NCBI RefSeq assembly: GCF_027111315.2
Contig: NZ_CP114289.2
Coordinates: 1,736,001 to 1,800,000, forward strand
Length of the DNA: 64,000 nucleotides
DNA from: Flavobacterium limnophilum
GTDB taxonomy: Bacteria > Bacteroidota > Bacteroidia > Flavobacteriales > Flavobacteriaceae
Direction: 5' to 3'
Positions 51,685-61,985 of this stretch are shown here, piece after piece. Both the position numbers and the translations under genes were made by a program. Below the pieces are notes generated by a model that had not been told where the DNA came from, ran no database searches, and saw only the letters and a list, made by a program, of their open reading frames with translations. Numbering within the stretch: position 1 is the first letter of the stretch; the number at the start of each line of letters is the position of its first letter.

Positions 51685-52647
51685 ATGAATATTAAAAACC
51701 TTCAGTTCAAATGGGATATTATTACCCAAAGAGAAATAACCAAAGGTTATAAATCAGTTATTCTTACTCCTGAGTGCAAATCAGTTTTATACTTAGGAAT
51801 AAATAAAGATGCAAACAGGTGTTTAATTCTGTCTTTGCCTAAAAAGCATAATGTAAATTTTAAAGCAACAATAAAAGAAAACTTATCTATTGAATTTTTC
51901 CCTGAAACTAATTACATAGTTTTAAAATTAATTGATAATACTTTCTATGAACTGTTTGACGATTTAATAATTTCAATGTATAATAGAATTAAAGACTTAT
52001 CAGATGTTGATAATTATTCGAAAGAATTCATCCAAACTTTTTATAAGTGGAGTGAATTTTTTAACGATAAAAACTCATCAATGCTTTCATTAGAAATTAT
52101 AAAGGGGTTATTTGGTGAGTTATTTTTATTGAAGTCTTATATTGATAATGTTGAGTTAACAAACGTAAATGATATATTAAATAGTTGGACTGGGCCATTT
52201 GACAAGAGACATGATTTCACATTCGACCGGAAAGATGTTGAAGTTAAAACAAAAATAGAATCTAAACTCGACATTACGATATCAAGTGAATATCAATTAG
52301 AAAAGAATTTAGATAAAGCAATAGAGTTAGTTGTCATTTCTGTTATCGAGAATGAAGGGTACACTTTACAATTTCTCATAAATGAAATTAAAAATAAAAT
52401 TCAAATAAAATCAGGTGATTATACTTTATTTCTAAAAGCACTAAATATGAAAAGCATTGATTTAAAAAATGTAAGTCTCTATGATAACTATTTGTTTAAG
52501 CCTATCAACCAAATTACATTTAATTGTACAAGTTTAAGCTTTCCAAAGATTGTAAAATCAAATATTTCGAAGGAAATAAGTAACGTAAAATATGACTTAA
52601 GAATTAGCGCATTAAATAATTTCATAACCTCAGAACTATACTTTTAA
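51685..52647 (+). CDS. PD-(D/E)XK motif protein (DUF4420-like)
   Basis: A 320-residue protein, the likely nuclease subunit. The core motif is FDKRHDFTFDRKDVEVKTKI, with the E-V-K triad at about 186-188 and an Asp shortly before it. A preceding helix FGELFLLKSYID supplies the upstream Glu typical of PD-(D/E)XK enzymes. The layout matches the 'PD-(D/E)XK motif protein' family found with Z1 proteins. It should cut unmodified DNA guided by the ATPase partners. It starts 5 nt after the Z1 gene and is followed 1 nt later by the AIPR gene. Confidence 0.82.
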   Translation: MNIKNLQFKWDIITQREITKGYKSVILTPECKSVLYLGINKDANRCLILSLPKKHNVNFKATIKENLSIEFFPETNYIVLKLIDNTFYELFDDLIISMYNRIKDLSDVDNYSKEFIQTFYKWSEFFNDKNSSMLSLEIIKGLFGELFLLKSYIDNVELTNVNDILNSWTGPFDKRHDFTFDRKDVEVKTKIESKLDITISSEYQLEKNLDKAIELVVISVIENEGYTLQFLINEIKNKIQIKSGDYTLFLKALNMKSIDLKNVSLYDNYLFKPINQITFNCTSLSFPKIVKSNISKEISNVKYDLRISALNNFITSELYF

Positions 52648-52648
52648 A

Positions 52649-55060
52649 ATGGAAATTTCAGAATATTTAAAATACAGAAAAGACTTATTAGATGAAACAA
52701 GAGATGAGGATGGTTTTATATCAGAACCATCATTTATCAGTTTGGTATTACCATCAATGCTGGAAGCAAAATTAATTGATTCTGAAGAATGCAATGAGTC
52801 CTACTATAAATATGATTCTGAAAAACTTAAAATAAATGGATATCTTGTTAATGAATCAGGAGAGAGACTCCAATTATTTATATTAAATGAAGATTCTATT
52901 AACATAACTCAGACGGATGATGATCTTAAAATTAGTCAAAAAAATTACTATGATAATCAATTTAATAGAGCAACAAAATTTTTAAATAAAGCGATCAAAA
53001 GACATTTTGATGATGAAATTCAAGATTCAAGTCCTGTCAAAGCCTTGATTTCTCAAATTTCTTCCTCACATGGAATTGACCAATTTGATGTAGTGGAAAT
53101 ATTTCTAATTTCGGCAACCGCAACTGTTTCAACACGGGGAAATATTTCACAACCCAAAAGATTAGACTTTGAAGATGATAATTTAAAAATATCATTTACT
53201 AAAAATAAAGTAAGTGCAACTAAAGATATTTTAATAATTAAAAGGCTAATTGATTTAAATTTTCTCTATAGTGTACTAATATCTCAAGGAAATAGGGAGC
53301 CATTAACCATAAATTTTGAAAACTTTGAGAATAGAATTGAAGTAATAAAAGCTGCTGATGAATTAAATTTTGAATCCTATTTATGCGTACTCCCTGCAAA
53401 AATTCTTGCAGATTTATATAAAAGACATAGTTCACGTCTATTAGAAAAAAACGTCAGGTCTTTTTTGCAATTTAGAGGAGTTAATCAAGGGATAAGGGAA
53501 ACGATACGGTTGAATCCAGAAAAATTCATCGCCTACAACAATGGTATAACCGTGACATCTACAGGTAAAGAAATCGAAGAAATAAACGGTAAAACTTATT
53601 TAAAAAGTCTTACTGATTTTCAAATTGTTAATGGGGGGCAAACGACAGCCAGTATCTATTTCACCAATAAAGACGGCTTTAACATTGACAAAGTAAAAGT
53701 AATGGCCAAAATTAATGTTGCAAAAGATGTTAGTGAAGAAAATCTAGACGATTTAATATCAAAAATCAGTCAATATTCTAATTCTCAATCTAAAGTTTCA
53801 AATGTTGATTTACGTTCGAGAAATCCACAATTAACTAAATTAAAAACTTTATCTGAAAGCATAATTACTCCTTCTGGACGCAAGTGGTTCTTTGAAAAAT
53901 CGAAGGGAGATTTCAATACAAAATTAAGAATTGCAGGTTCCGGAAAAGCACGAATTGAAAAAGAATTCCCTAAACAACATAGATTTAGTAAAGAAGAATT
54001 AGGAAAATATTTTACAGCATGGGGAGATCAACCATATATCGTTAAAAAAGGTGGAGAAAAAGTATTCAGATATTTTATTGAAGAAATTGGTGGGGATGGT
54101 TCAGGGAAAAAACCATTAGAAATTGACCGAAATTTTTATGAGACATTGATAGCCAAAATCATTCTTTTTAGAGATTTGGAAAAAATTTATGGTCAAGGAA
54201 AAAATTCAATGGGACAAATAAGAGCAGCCGTAATACCTTATTCTTTATCAATTCTTTACAAATATTTTGATGGATCTAAGGGAGACAGAATGTTTGATCT
54301 TTATAAGGTATGGAATGCTGAAGGTCTAGGAAATGAATTGTCTGAGTATTTGAAGGAGTTAATGATACTCATTAATGAATTAATTAAAAAATATTCTAAA
54401 AGTGATGATTTAGGTGAATATAGTAAAAAGAAAGAATTATGGGATGATATATCAAATTCAAAAGAAATTTTAGAATTCGTTCAATCAAATAACTCACAAA
54501 AAATATTTGAAAAATATTCTGCTTCTAAAAAAGAAATGGAAAAAAAATTAAAGGCAAATTCAAAAAATAAAGAAGTAGATTTTAAATCTCTAAAAGACAA
54601 CATAGAGATTCATTCCAAAACAACTGAATTTTACAAAAAAATAAATTCTTTATTATGGGATAATCTTACAGACAATGAGAAAAACAAATTATCTAATATT
54701 TCTGCTTTAATTCAACAAAAAGAAGATCTAACTCCAGATTTAATTTCTTTTGAAGAAAACATATTACAAAAAATAAGAATCAATCATCCTGAAGTATTTG
54801 ACAAAATACATTATGAAAACAACAAATTATTGGAAGAAACATTTAATTATGTATTAAAGAAATATAATACTTGTATCGATAAATCTGAAAATGTAATATC
54901 TGTTTTTGAGAAAGTAGGCAGCATTGCCAAAATAAAAGGTATAAAATATGATTCTGTTTTTAGTGAAATAGGAAAAACATTAAATGATGGTTTTTCGCCA
55001 ACTACTAAACAGATATATTATGCTTCATACTATGTTTCATCTTTAAATAATTTAAATTAG
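52649..55060 (+). CDS. AIPR family protein (abortive phage infection)
   Basis: An 803-residue protein. The AIPR signature is visible: VRSFLQFRGVNQGIRETI, PEKFIAYNNGITVTSTGKEI and DFQIVNGGQTTASIYFTNKD (about 270-340). A basic segment around RRNPQLTKLKTLSESI follows, and the C-terminal 200 residues are Lys/Glu-rich and helical. AIPR proteins take their name from abortive-infection factors and recur in restriction-type operons with Z1 ATPases; their mechanism is unclear. It is the last gene of the operon and is followed by 130 bp of ordinary sequence, then a repeat zone. Confidence 0.88.
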   Translation: MEISEYLKYRKDLLDETRDEDGFISEPSFISLVLPSMLEAKLIDSEECNESYYKYDSEKLKINGYLVNESGERLQLFILNEDSINITQTDDDLKISQKNYYDNQFNRATKFLNKAIKRHFDDEIQDSSPVKALISQISSSHGIDQFDVVEIFLISATATVSTRGNISQPKRLDFEDDNLKISFTKNKVSATKDILIIKRLIDLNFLYSVLISQGNREPLTINFENFENRIEVIKAADELNFESYLCVLPAKILADLYKRHSSRLLEKNVRSFLQFRGVNQGIRETIRLNPEKFIAYNNGITVTSTGKEIEEINGKTYLKSLTDFQIVNGGQTTASIYFTNKDGFNIDKVKVMAKINVAKDVSEENLDDLISKISQYSNSQSKVSNVDLRSRNPQLTKLKTLSESIITPSGRKWFFEKSKGDFNTKLRIAGSGKARIEKEFPKQHRFSKEELGKYFTAWGDQPYIVKKGGEKVFRYFIEEIGGDGSGKKPLEIDRNFYETLIAKIILFRDLEKIYGQGKNSMGQIRAAVIPYSLSILYKYFDGSKGDRMFDLYKVWNAEGLGNELSEYLKELMILINELIKKYSKSDDLGEYSKKKELWDDISNSKEILEFVQSNNSQKIFEKYSASKKEMEKKLKANSKNKEVDFKSLKDNIEIHSKTTEFYKKINSLLWDNLTDNEKNKLSNISALIQQKEDLTPDLISFEENILQKIRINHPEVFDKIHYENNKLLEETFNYVLKKYNTCIDKSENVISVFEKVGSIAKIKGIKYDSVFSEIGKTLNDGFSPTTKQIYYASYYVSSLNNLN

Positions 55061-55177
55061 TTTTCGAACATTTCTCGCATTTGTTCTCTATACATTATGG
55101 TTCTTTAAAGTATATCCTACTGACTAATATTTTTTTTTAACAAGAGAGAAACTAGTACCAGTATGATTATGGTAGAT

Positions 55178-55470
55178 TTGTAAAGACTGCCACCTTTGTC
55201 AAAGTTTTGAACTTTGACAAAGGTTACAAGCCATTAGATTGATATTGACGATTGCGGTCGGGACGATTGCGGCGGGGACGATTGTGGTGGAATCAACAGA
55301 TTGCCGCGCTACACTGCGTTTCGCTCGCAATGACAAGCCGCGCTGGACTGCGTTTCGCTCGCAATGACTGGGCGCAGAGGGCGATTGTGGTGGAGGCGAT
55401 TGCGGTAAAACCAACAGATTGCCGCGCTACACTGCGTTTCGCTCGCAAGGACACGGAAAAAAGGGGGGCA
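55178..55470. repeat. hairpin and GC-richer repeat modules, left part
   Basis: Contains one copy of the 31-nt perfect hairpin CCTTTGTCAAAGTT-TTG-AACTTTGACAAAGG (55193-55223), followed by CGATTGCGG-type short repeats and three copies of the module GCTACACTGCGTTTCGCTCG (or GCTGGACTGCG...) ending CAATGAC. The same modules recur at 57200-58197, so they flank the 13-bp minisatellite on both sides. Confidence 0.85.
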
Positions 55471-57170
55471 ATGGATGTGAGCAATGGATGTGAGCAATGG
55501 ATGTGATTTCTCTCGTTGGTCGAAATGACACGGGAGGTTAGTGAGCAACTGCTGTGAGTAATGGATTGGAGCAATGGATGTGAGCAATGGATGTGAGCAA
55601 TGGATGTGAGCAACTGCTGTGAGCAATGGATTGGAGCAACTGGTGTGAGCAATGGATGTGATTTCTCTCGTTGGTCGAAATGACACGGGAGGTTAGGGAG
55701 CAACTGCTGTGAGCAATGGATTGGAGCAATGGATGTGAGCAATGGATGTGAGCAATGGATGTGAGCAATGGATGTGAGCAATGGATGTGAGCAATGGATG
55801 TGAGCAATGGATGTGAGCAATGGATGTGAGCAATGGATGTGAGCAATGGATTGGAGCAACTGCTGTGAGCAATGGATTGGAGCAACTGGTGTGAGCAATG
55901 GATGTGATTTCTCTCGTTGGTCGAAATGACACGGGAGGTTAGGGAGCAACTGCTGTGAGCAATGGATTGGAGCAATGGATGTGAGCAATGGATGTGAGCA
56001 ATGGATGTGAGCAATGGATGTGAGCAATGGATGTGAGCAATGGATGTGAGCAATGGATGTGAGCAATGGATGTGAGCAATGGATGTGATTTCTCTCGTTG
56101 GTCGAAATGACACGGGAGGTTAGGGAGCAACTGCTGTGAGTAATGGATTGGAGCAATGGATGTGAGCAATGGATGTGATTTCTCTCGCTGGTCGAAATGA
56201 CACGGGAGGTTAGTGAGCAACTGGTGTGAGCAATGGATGTGAGCATTGGATGTGAGCAATGGATGTGATTTCTCTCGTTGGTCGAAATGACACGGGAGGT
56301 TAGGGAGCAACTGCTGCGAGCAATGGATTGGAGCAATGGATGTGAGCAATGGATGTGATTTCTCTCGTTGGTCGAAATGACACGGGAGGTTAGGGAGCAA
56401 CTGCTGTGAGTAATGGATTGGAGCAACTGGTGTGAGCAATGGATGTGAGCAATGGATGTGAGCAATGGATGTGAGCAATGGATGTGAGCAATGGATGTGA
56501 GCAATGGATGTGAGCAATGGATGTGATTTCTCTCGTTGGTCGAAATGACACGGGAGGTTAGGGAGCAACTGCTGCGAGCAATGGATTGGAGCAATGGATG
56601 TGAGCATTGGATGTGAGCATTGGATGTGAGCATTGGATGTGAGCAATGGATGTGATTTCTCTCGTTGGTCGAAATGACACGGGAGGTTAGGGAGCAACTG
56701 GTGTGAGCAACTGGTGTGAGCAATGGATGTGATTTCTCTCGTTGGTCGAAATGACACGGGAGGTTAGGGAGCAATGGATTGGAGCAACTGGTGTGAGCAA
56801 CTGGTGTGAGCAACTGGTGTGAGCAACTGGTGTGAGCAATGGATGTGATTTCTCTCGTTGGTCGAAATGACACGGGAGGTTAGGGAGCAACTGCTGTGAG
56901 TAATGGATTGGAGCAATGGATGTGAGCAATGGATGTGATTTCTCTCGTTGGTCGAAATGACACGGGAGGTTAGTGAGCAACTGCTGTGAGTAATGGATTG
57001 GAGCAATGGATGTGATTTCTCTCGTTGGTCGAAATGACACGGGAGGTTAGGGAGCAACTGCTGTGAGTAATGGATTGGAGCAACTGGTGTGAGCAATGGA
57101 TGTGAGCAATGGATGTGAGCAATGGATGTGAGCAATGGATGTGATTTCTCTCGTTGGTCGAAATGACACG
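55470..57170. repeat. 13-bp minisatellite with interspersed 38-nt motif
   Basis: Runs of a 13-mer GCAATGGATGTGA and variants (GCAACTGCTGTGA, GCAACTGGTGTGA, GCAATGGATTGGA, GCATTGGATGTGA) are broken about fourteen times by a 38-nt motif containing TTTCTCTCGTTGGTCGAAAT and GACACGGGAGGTTAG. Because 13 is not a multiple of 3 and the unit has no stop codon in any frame, long minus-strand open frames (up to 526 codons) arise. I regard these as artefacts, not genes. Confidence 0.92.
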
Positions 57171-57199
57171 GGAAAAAGGGGACGATTGCGGTAAAATCA

Positions 57200-58197
57200 A
57201 CAGGTTCCCGCGCTGGACTGCGTTTCGCTCGCAATGACGGGGCGCAGAGGGCGATTGTAGTGGGTCGTAAAGATAGCCACCTTTGTCAAAGTTTTGAACT
57301 TTGACAAAGGTTACCAGTCATTAGATTGATATGGACGATTGCGGTCGGGACGATTGCGGTAAAATCAACAGATTGCCGCGCTACACTGCGTTTCGCTCGC
57401 AATGACGAGTGGTGGGGGCGATTGCGGTAAAATCAATAGGTTCCCGCGCTGCACTGCGTTTCGCTCGCAATGACGGGGAGCAGAGGGCGATTGTGGTGGG
57501 TCGTAAAGGTAGCCACCTTTGTCAAAGTTTTGAACTTTGACAAAGGTTACCAGCCATTAGATTGATATGGACGATTGCGGTCGGGACGATTGCGGTCGGG
57601 ACGATTGCGGTAAAATCAACAGATTGCCGCGCTACACTGCGTTTCGCTCGCAATGACGAGTGGTGGGGGCGATTGTGGTAAAATCAACAGGTTGCCGCGC
57701 TACACTGCGTTTCGCTCGCAATGACGAGTGGGTTTTAAGGACGATTGTGGTGGAATCAACAGGTTGCCGCGCTACACTGCGTTTCGCTCGCAATGACGGG
57801 GAGCAGAGGGCGATTGTGGTGGGTCGTAAAGATAGCCACCTTTGTCAAAGTTTTGAACTTTGACAAAGGTTACCAGTCATTAGATTGATATGGACGATTG
57901 CGGTCGGGACGATTGCGGTGGGGACGATTGCGGTAAAATCAACAGATTGCCGCGCTACACTGCGTTTCGCTCGCAATGACGAGTGGTGGGGGCGATTGTG
58001 GTAAAATCAACAGGTTGCCGCGCTACACTGCGTTTCGCTCGCAATGACGAGTGGGTTTTAAGGACGATTGTGGTGGAATCAACAGGTTGCCGCGCTACAC
58101 TGCGTTTCGCTCGCAATGACGGATTGCCGCGTCGTTCCTCCTCGCAATGACTGGGCGCGCTGGACTGCGTTTCGCTCGCAATGACAAGGCGCGGCAA
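57200..58197. repeat. hairpin and GC-richer repeat modules, right part
   Basis: Three more copies of the CCTTTGTCAAAGTT/AACTTTGACAAAGG hairpin lie at 57280-57310, 57516-57546 and 57839-57869. Each is followed by GGTTACCAG-CATTAGATTGATA and CGATTGCGGTCGGGA repeats and then two to three modules GCTACACTGCGTTTCGCTCG-CAATGAC. About ten modules in all run up to the stop codon of the MobA-like gene. No coding gene is credible here. Confidence 0.9.
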
Positions 58198-58803
58198 TTA
58201 GAGTTCTTCTTTACCATAACTTTGGTACAGTTCTTCATACGCCCTTTGGGTGTCTATATCCCTCATTTGGGCATTGGAGCGCAACATATACACTTCTTTT
58301 TGGGCGGCCATCAGGATTTCTTTGGCTCCTTTGTCTTGGTTTAGTTGGGCGAGTTTCCCGAAATAGACCGCATCGAAAATAGCCGGAACGCTTGGGGTAT
58401 TGTCGGTTTCGGAAGCGATTATCTTGGCTTCTTTTTCGGCATATTTATCGATCAACGCATTGTAATCTGCAGCGGTAATCAGGGGTTGGTCGGCCAAGGT
58501 GATGAGGATGGCGTCATGGTGGAGTTGGTTTTCCTTCAAGAAATTCACGCCACAAGCTATGGAATTGCCCAGTCCGTTTTTCCAGTTTTTGTTTTCAATG
58601 CTTTGGATGCCGTAGTGTGCGATGGATGGGGCTATTCGGTCGGCATTGGCTCCCAAAACCACATATACAGCATTTCCCTTGGATTGGATGGCTTGCTCGA
58701 TGGCATTTCCCAGCAAGGTGGTGTTTTTCCAAGGCAATACTTGCTTTATGGCGTTCATGCGTCTGGATTCGCCCGCCGCAAGAATCAGGATGGCTATATT
58801 CAT
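58198..58803 (-). CDS. MobA-like nucleotidyltransferase (molybdenum cofactor cytidylyl/guanylyltransferase type)
   Basis: A 201-residue NTP-transferase. The N-terminal LILAAGESRRMNAIKQVLPW is the nucleotide-binding signature, LITLADQPLI the metal-binding and catalytic loop, and SVPAIFDAVYFGKLAQL follows as in MocA/MobA-like proteins that attach CMP or GMP to molybdopterin. It lies 167 nt downstream of xdhC on the same strand and near the Mo-hydroxylase genes, so it probably builds the cofactor for that enzyme (MCD type for xanthine-dehydrogenase family enzymes). The 3' end touches the repeat zone and the 5' end touches a heptamer array. Confidence 0.85.
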   Translation of the reverse strand: MNIAILILAAGESRRMNAIKQVLPWKNTTLLGNAIEQAIQSKGNAVYVVLGANADRIAPSIAHYGIQSIENKNWKNGLGNSIACGVNFLKENQLHHDAILITLADQPLITAADYNALIDKYAEKEAKIIASETDNTPSVPAIFDAVYFGKLAQLNQDKGAKEILMAAQKEVYMLRSNAQMRDIDTQRAYEELYQSYGKEEL

Positions 58804-58952
58804 GGAGGTTAGAAGTTAGAGGTTAGAGGTTAGAGGTTAGAGGTTAGAGGTTAGAGGTTAGAGGTTAGAAGTTAGAAGTTAGAAGTTAGAGGTTAGAGGT
58901 TAGAAGTTAGAGGTTAGAAGTTAGAGGTTAGAGGTTAGAGGTTAGAGGTTGG
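58804..58952. repeat. 7-bp tandem array (GAGGTTA/GAAGTTA)
   Basis: About 20 heptamer units directly adjoin the ATG of the MobA-like gene. On the coding (minus) strand this reads CTAACCTCTAACCTC... up to CC-ATG. The heptamer is the same family as the array at the menC 5' end (31071-31126). Confidence 0.92.
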
Positions 58953-58970
58953 AAGGTTGTTGAAATGGAG

Positions 58971-59999
58971 TTAATTAGAATAAAATGATGTTCTTTTATT
59001 TTTTAGAAAATCGGGTTTTTGTTGTCTGGTTACGGCCAGTATTTCGGAACAAATGGAGATGGCGATTTCTTGGGGGGTTTGGGCTCCGATATTTAGTCCT
59101 GCCGGGCCATGGATTGTATCCAAAAAATCTTCTTCGACCAAGGGATGGTGTTCCACAAAATCATTGATTAGTTTTTGCCCCCTTTTCATGGCTCCCAGCA
59201 AACCGATGTAGGCCGGGCGGGTTTCTTTCAAGGCCATCAAGTACTGCAGGTCTTTGGCATAACTGTGGGTCATCAAAACGATGGCGGTATGCTGGTTTGC
59301 TCCATTCAATTGCAGCTCGTTGGGTTCTACTTTAAGGAGTTGGTGAATGCCCGGAAAATCCAAGGCTGTTTTAGGATTTGCCGCAGTGGTTATTATTACG
59401 ACTTCCCATCCCAAGATGGATGCCGACAAGCACAATTGGACGGCATCGTGTTCGGCTCCCACAATCACCAGCCTGAAACAAGGTTCGAGCTGTTGTTCGA
59501 AAATCAGTGAAGCACCACTCCCCTTTTCTTCCCGTTTTGTCGTTTTTGAAAAACCAAAGCCGTTGTCCGTATCGAATGTGATGAAGGAACCCCAATCGTC
59601 GTTGACGCCTTCTTGTCTTGAATAGCTTGTTGTTATTTGAAATGCTTTTCGTTGTTCGAGTGCTTTTTCGAATTCAAGAATCAAGGCATCGTCCGGAAGG
59701 AAAGGTTCTATCAAAATGTACAATGTTCCTTCGCAGCCCAATCGGTAGCGGCCATCATAGGTCATCATTTTGGGCTGGTTTGTCTGGAATACGGATTCGG
59801 ATTGCTTCAGGATTTCTTTTTCGACACAGCCTCCACTTAACGCCCCCGTCATGGTTCCGTCCTCCAATACGAGCATTCTCACCCCCGGTTTTCTATAGGA
59901 AGAGCCTTCCAAGGCCACCAAAGTGGCCATCACTGTTTTTAAGCCTTTTTTGTTGGCTTTGACAAAGCTGTTGATGCAGTTTTTAAACTCGAATGTCAT
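58971..59999 (-). CDS. xdhC: XdhC family protein (Mo-cofactor maturation of molybdenum hydroxylases)
   Basis: A 342-residue XdhC/CoxI protein. The N-terminal domain has LVALEGSSYRKPGVRMLV and GALSGGCVEKEIL, the CxxC-free GGCVE motif of the family. The C-terminal Rossmann-like domain has LVIVGAEHDAVQLCLSASIL and AYIGLLGAMKRGQKLI, ending with IHGPAGLNIGAQTPQEIAIS. XdhC binds the molybdenum cofactor, promotes its sulfuration and inserts it into xanthine-dehydrogenase-type enzymes. It probably forms an operon with the MobA-like gene and serves the IorAB-like enzyme encoded 2.3 kb away on the other strand. Confidence 0.92.
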   Translation of the reverse strand: MTFEFKNCINSFVKANKKGLKTVMATLVALEGSSYRKPGVRMLVLEDGTMTGALSGGCVEKEILKQSESVFQTNQPKMMTYDGRYRLGCEGTLYILIEPFLPDDALILEFEKALEQRKAFQITTSYSRQEGVNDDWGSFITFDTDNGFGFSKTTKREEKGSGASLIFEQQLEPCFRLVIVGAEHDAVQLCLSASILGWEVVIITTAANPKTALDFPGIHQLLKVEPNELQLNGANQHTAIVLMTHSYAKDLQYLMALKETRPAYIGLLGAMKRGQKLINDFVEHHPLVEEDFLDTIHGPAGLNIGAQTPQEIAISICSEILAVTRQQKPDFLKNKRTSFYSN

Positions 60000-60059
60000 T
60001 CCTGTTTATTTGAATTATTAGCAAGGGGGATTTTATTTGGTTGTCCAACATTGGCATTT

Positions 60060-61985
60060 AAATTTTCAGCCACAAATTACACGAATTGGCACCAATTTTA
60101 TTATTTAAAATTGAATTAGACGAATTTAAATTGTTTTAAGAACATCACGGCATTCGTTTTGAAATTTTCAGCCACAAATTACACAAATTGGCACAAATTT
60201 TATTATTTAAAATTGAATTAGACGAATTTTGGTTGTTTTAAGAACATCACGGCATTCGTTTTGAAATTTTCAGCCACAAATTACACGAATTAGCACAAAT
60301 TTTATTATTTAAAATTGAATTAGACGAATTTTAGTTGTTTTGAGAATCACGGTATTCGTTTTGAAATTTTCAGCCACAAATTACACAAATTGGCACAAAT
60401 TTTATTATTTAAAATTGAATTAGACGAATTTTAGTTGTTTTGAGAATCACGGCATTCGTTTTGAAATTTTCAACCACAAATTACACGAATTGGCACCAAT
60501 TTTATTATTTAAAATTGAATTAGACGAATTTAAATTGTTTTAAGAACATCACGGCATTCGTTTTGAAATTTTCAGCCACAAATTACACAAATTGGCACAA
60601 ATTTTATTATTTAAAATTGAATTAGACGAATTTTAGTTGTTTTGAGAATCACGGCATTCGTTTTGAAATTTTCAACCACAAATTACACGAATTGGCACCA
60701 ATTTTATTATTTAAAATTGAATTAGACGAATTTAAATTGTTTTAAGAACATCACGGCATTCGTTTTGAAATTTTCAGCCACAAATTACACAAATTGGCAC
60801 AAATTTTATTATTTAAAATTGAATTAGACGAATTTTGGTTGTTTTAAGAACATCACGGCATTCGTTTTGAAATTTTCAGCCACAAATTACACAAATTGGC
60901 ACAAATTTTATTGCAATTTAAAATTGAATTAGACGAATTTAAATTGTTTTAAGAAGTGCCGAGTCGTGGTCTCCTTTTTTTAGAATCGAATGCCCTGCCA
61001 AAAGATTTCCAATCAAATGTAACCAACTTAATTGATATTTTCAAGTGTATCGGGGCCAGTTGTCCAGCATTGGCCTGGGACATCACGGCATTTAAAATTT
61101 TTCAACCACAAATTACACGAATTGTCACAAATTTTATTCCTTCTTAAAATTGAATGACACGAATTTAAATTGTTTTGAGAATCACGGCATTCGTTTTGAA
61201 ATTTTCAACCACAAATTACACGAATTGGCACAAATTTTATTATTTAAAATTGAATTAGACGAATTTAAATTGTTTTAAGAACATCACGGCATTCGTTTTG
61301 AAATTTTCAGCCACAAATTACACGAATTAGCACAAATTTTATTATTTGAAATTGAATTAGACGAATTTAAATTGTTTTGAGAATCACGGCATTCGTTTTG
61401 AAATTTTCAGCCACAAATTACACGAATTGGCACAAATTTTATTATTTAAAATTGAATTAGACGAATTTAAATTGTTTTAAGAACATCACGGCATTCGTTT
61501 TGAAATTTTCAGCCACAAATTACACGAATTAGCACAAATTTTATTATTTGAAATTGAATTAGACGAATTTAAATTGTTTTGAGAATCACGGCATTCGTTT
61601 TGAAATTTTCAGCCACAAATTACACGAATTGGCACAAATTTTATTATTTGAAATTGAATTAGACGAATTTTAGTTGTTTTGAGAATCACGGCATTAGTTT
61701 TGAAATTTTCAACCACAAATTACACAAATTGGCACAAATTTTATTATTTAAAATTGAATTAGACCTATTTTAGTTGTTTTGAGAATCACGGCATTCGTTT
61801 TGAAATATTCAACCACAAATTACACGAATTGGCACAAATTTTATTATTTAAAATTGAATTAGACGAATTTTAGTTGTTTTGAGAATCACGGCATTCGTTT
61901 TGAAATTTTCAGCCACAAATTACACAAATTGGCACAAATTTTATTATTTAAAATTGAATTAGACGAATTTAAATTGTTTTGAGAA
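60060..61985. repeat. array of eighteen ~100-bp repeats (9 + 9)
   Basis: CCACAAATTACAC (or -ACAA) starts at 60070, 60172, 60274, 60374, 60474, 60576, 60676, 60778 and 60880; then, after a 100-bp insert, at 61106, 61209, 61311, 61411, 61513, 61613, 61713, 61813 and 61913. The 100-103 bp unit contains AATTGGCACAAATTTTATTA, AAAATTGAATTAGACGAATT and CACGGCATTCGTTTTGAAAT. Units differ mainly by AAGAACATC versus GAGAATC before ACGG. The region is A/T-rich, with no coding potential beyond chance. Confidence 0.95.
60957..61060. repeat. second repeat family, copy 1 (copy 2 at 61987-62090)
   Basis: About 100 bp starting GCCGAGTCGTGGTCTCC, then GAATGCCC, AAAAGATTTC, ATCAAATGTAACCAACTTAA and TTTTCAAGTGTATCGGGGC. 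A copy with few changes follows the second block of nine units at 61987-62090, 1.03 kb away in the same orientation. The sequence from 62091 to 62352 is nonrepetitive and presumably carries the promoter of the genes at 62353. Confidence 0.88.

Noticed and set aside
55293..56873. 526-codon minus-strand open frame (and several overlapping ones) in the minisatellite
   Set aside because: The 13-bp unit has no stop codon in any frame, so open frames arise automatically; the product would be a pure repeat with no recognisable fold.
60060..61985. CRISPR-like array of ~100-bp period
   Set aside because: The whole ~100-bp unit is conserved, so there are no repeat/spacer alternations; no cas genes.
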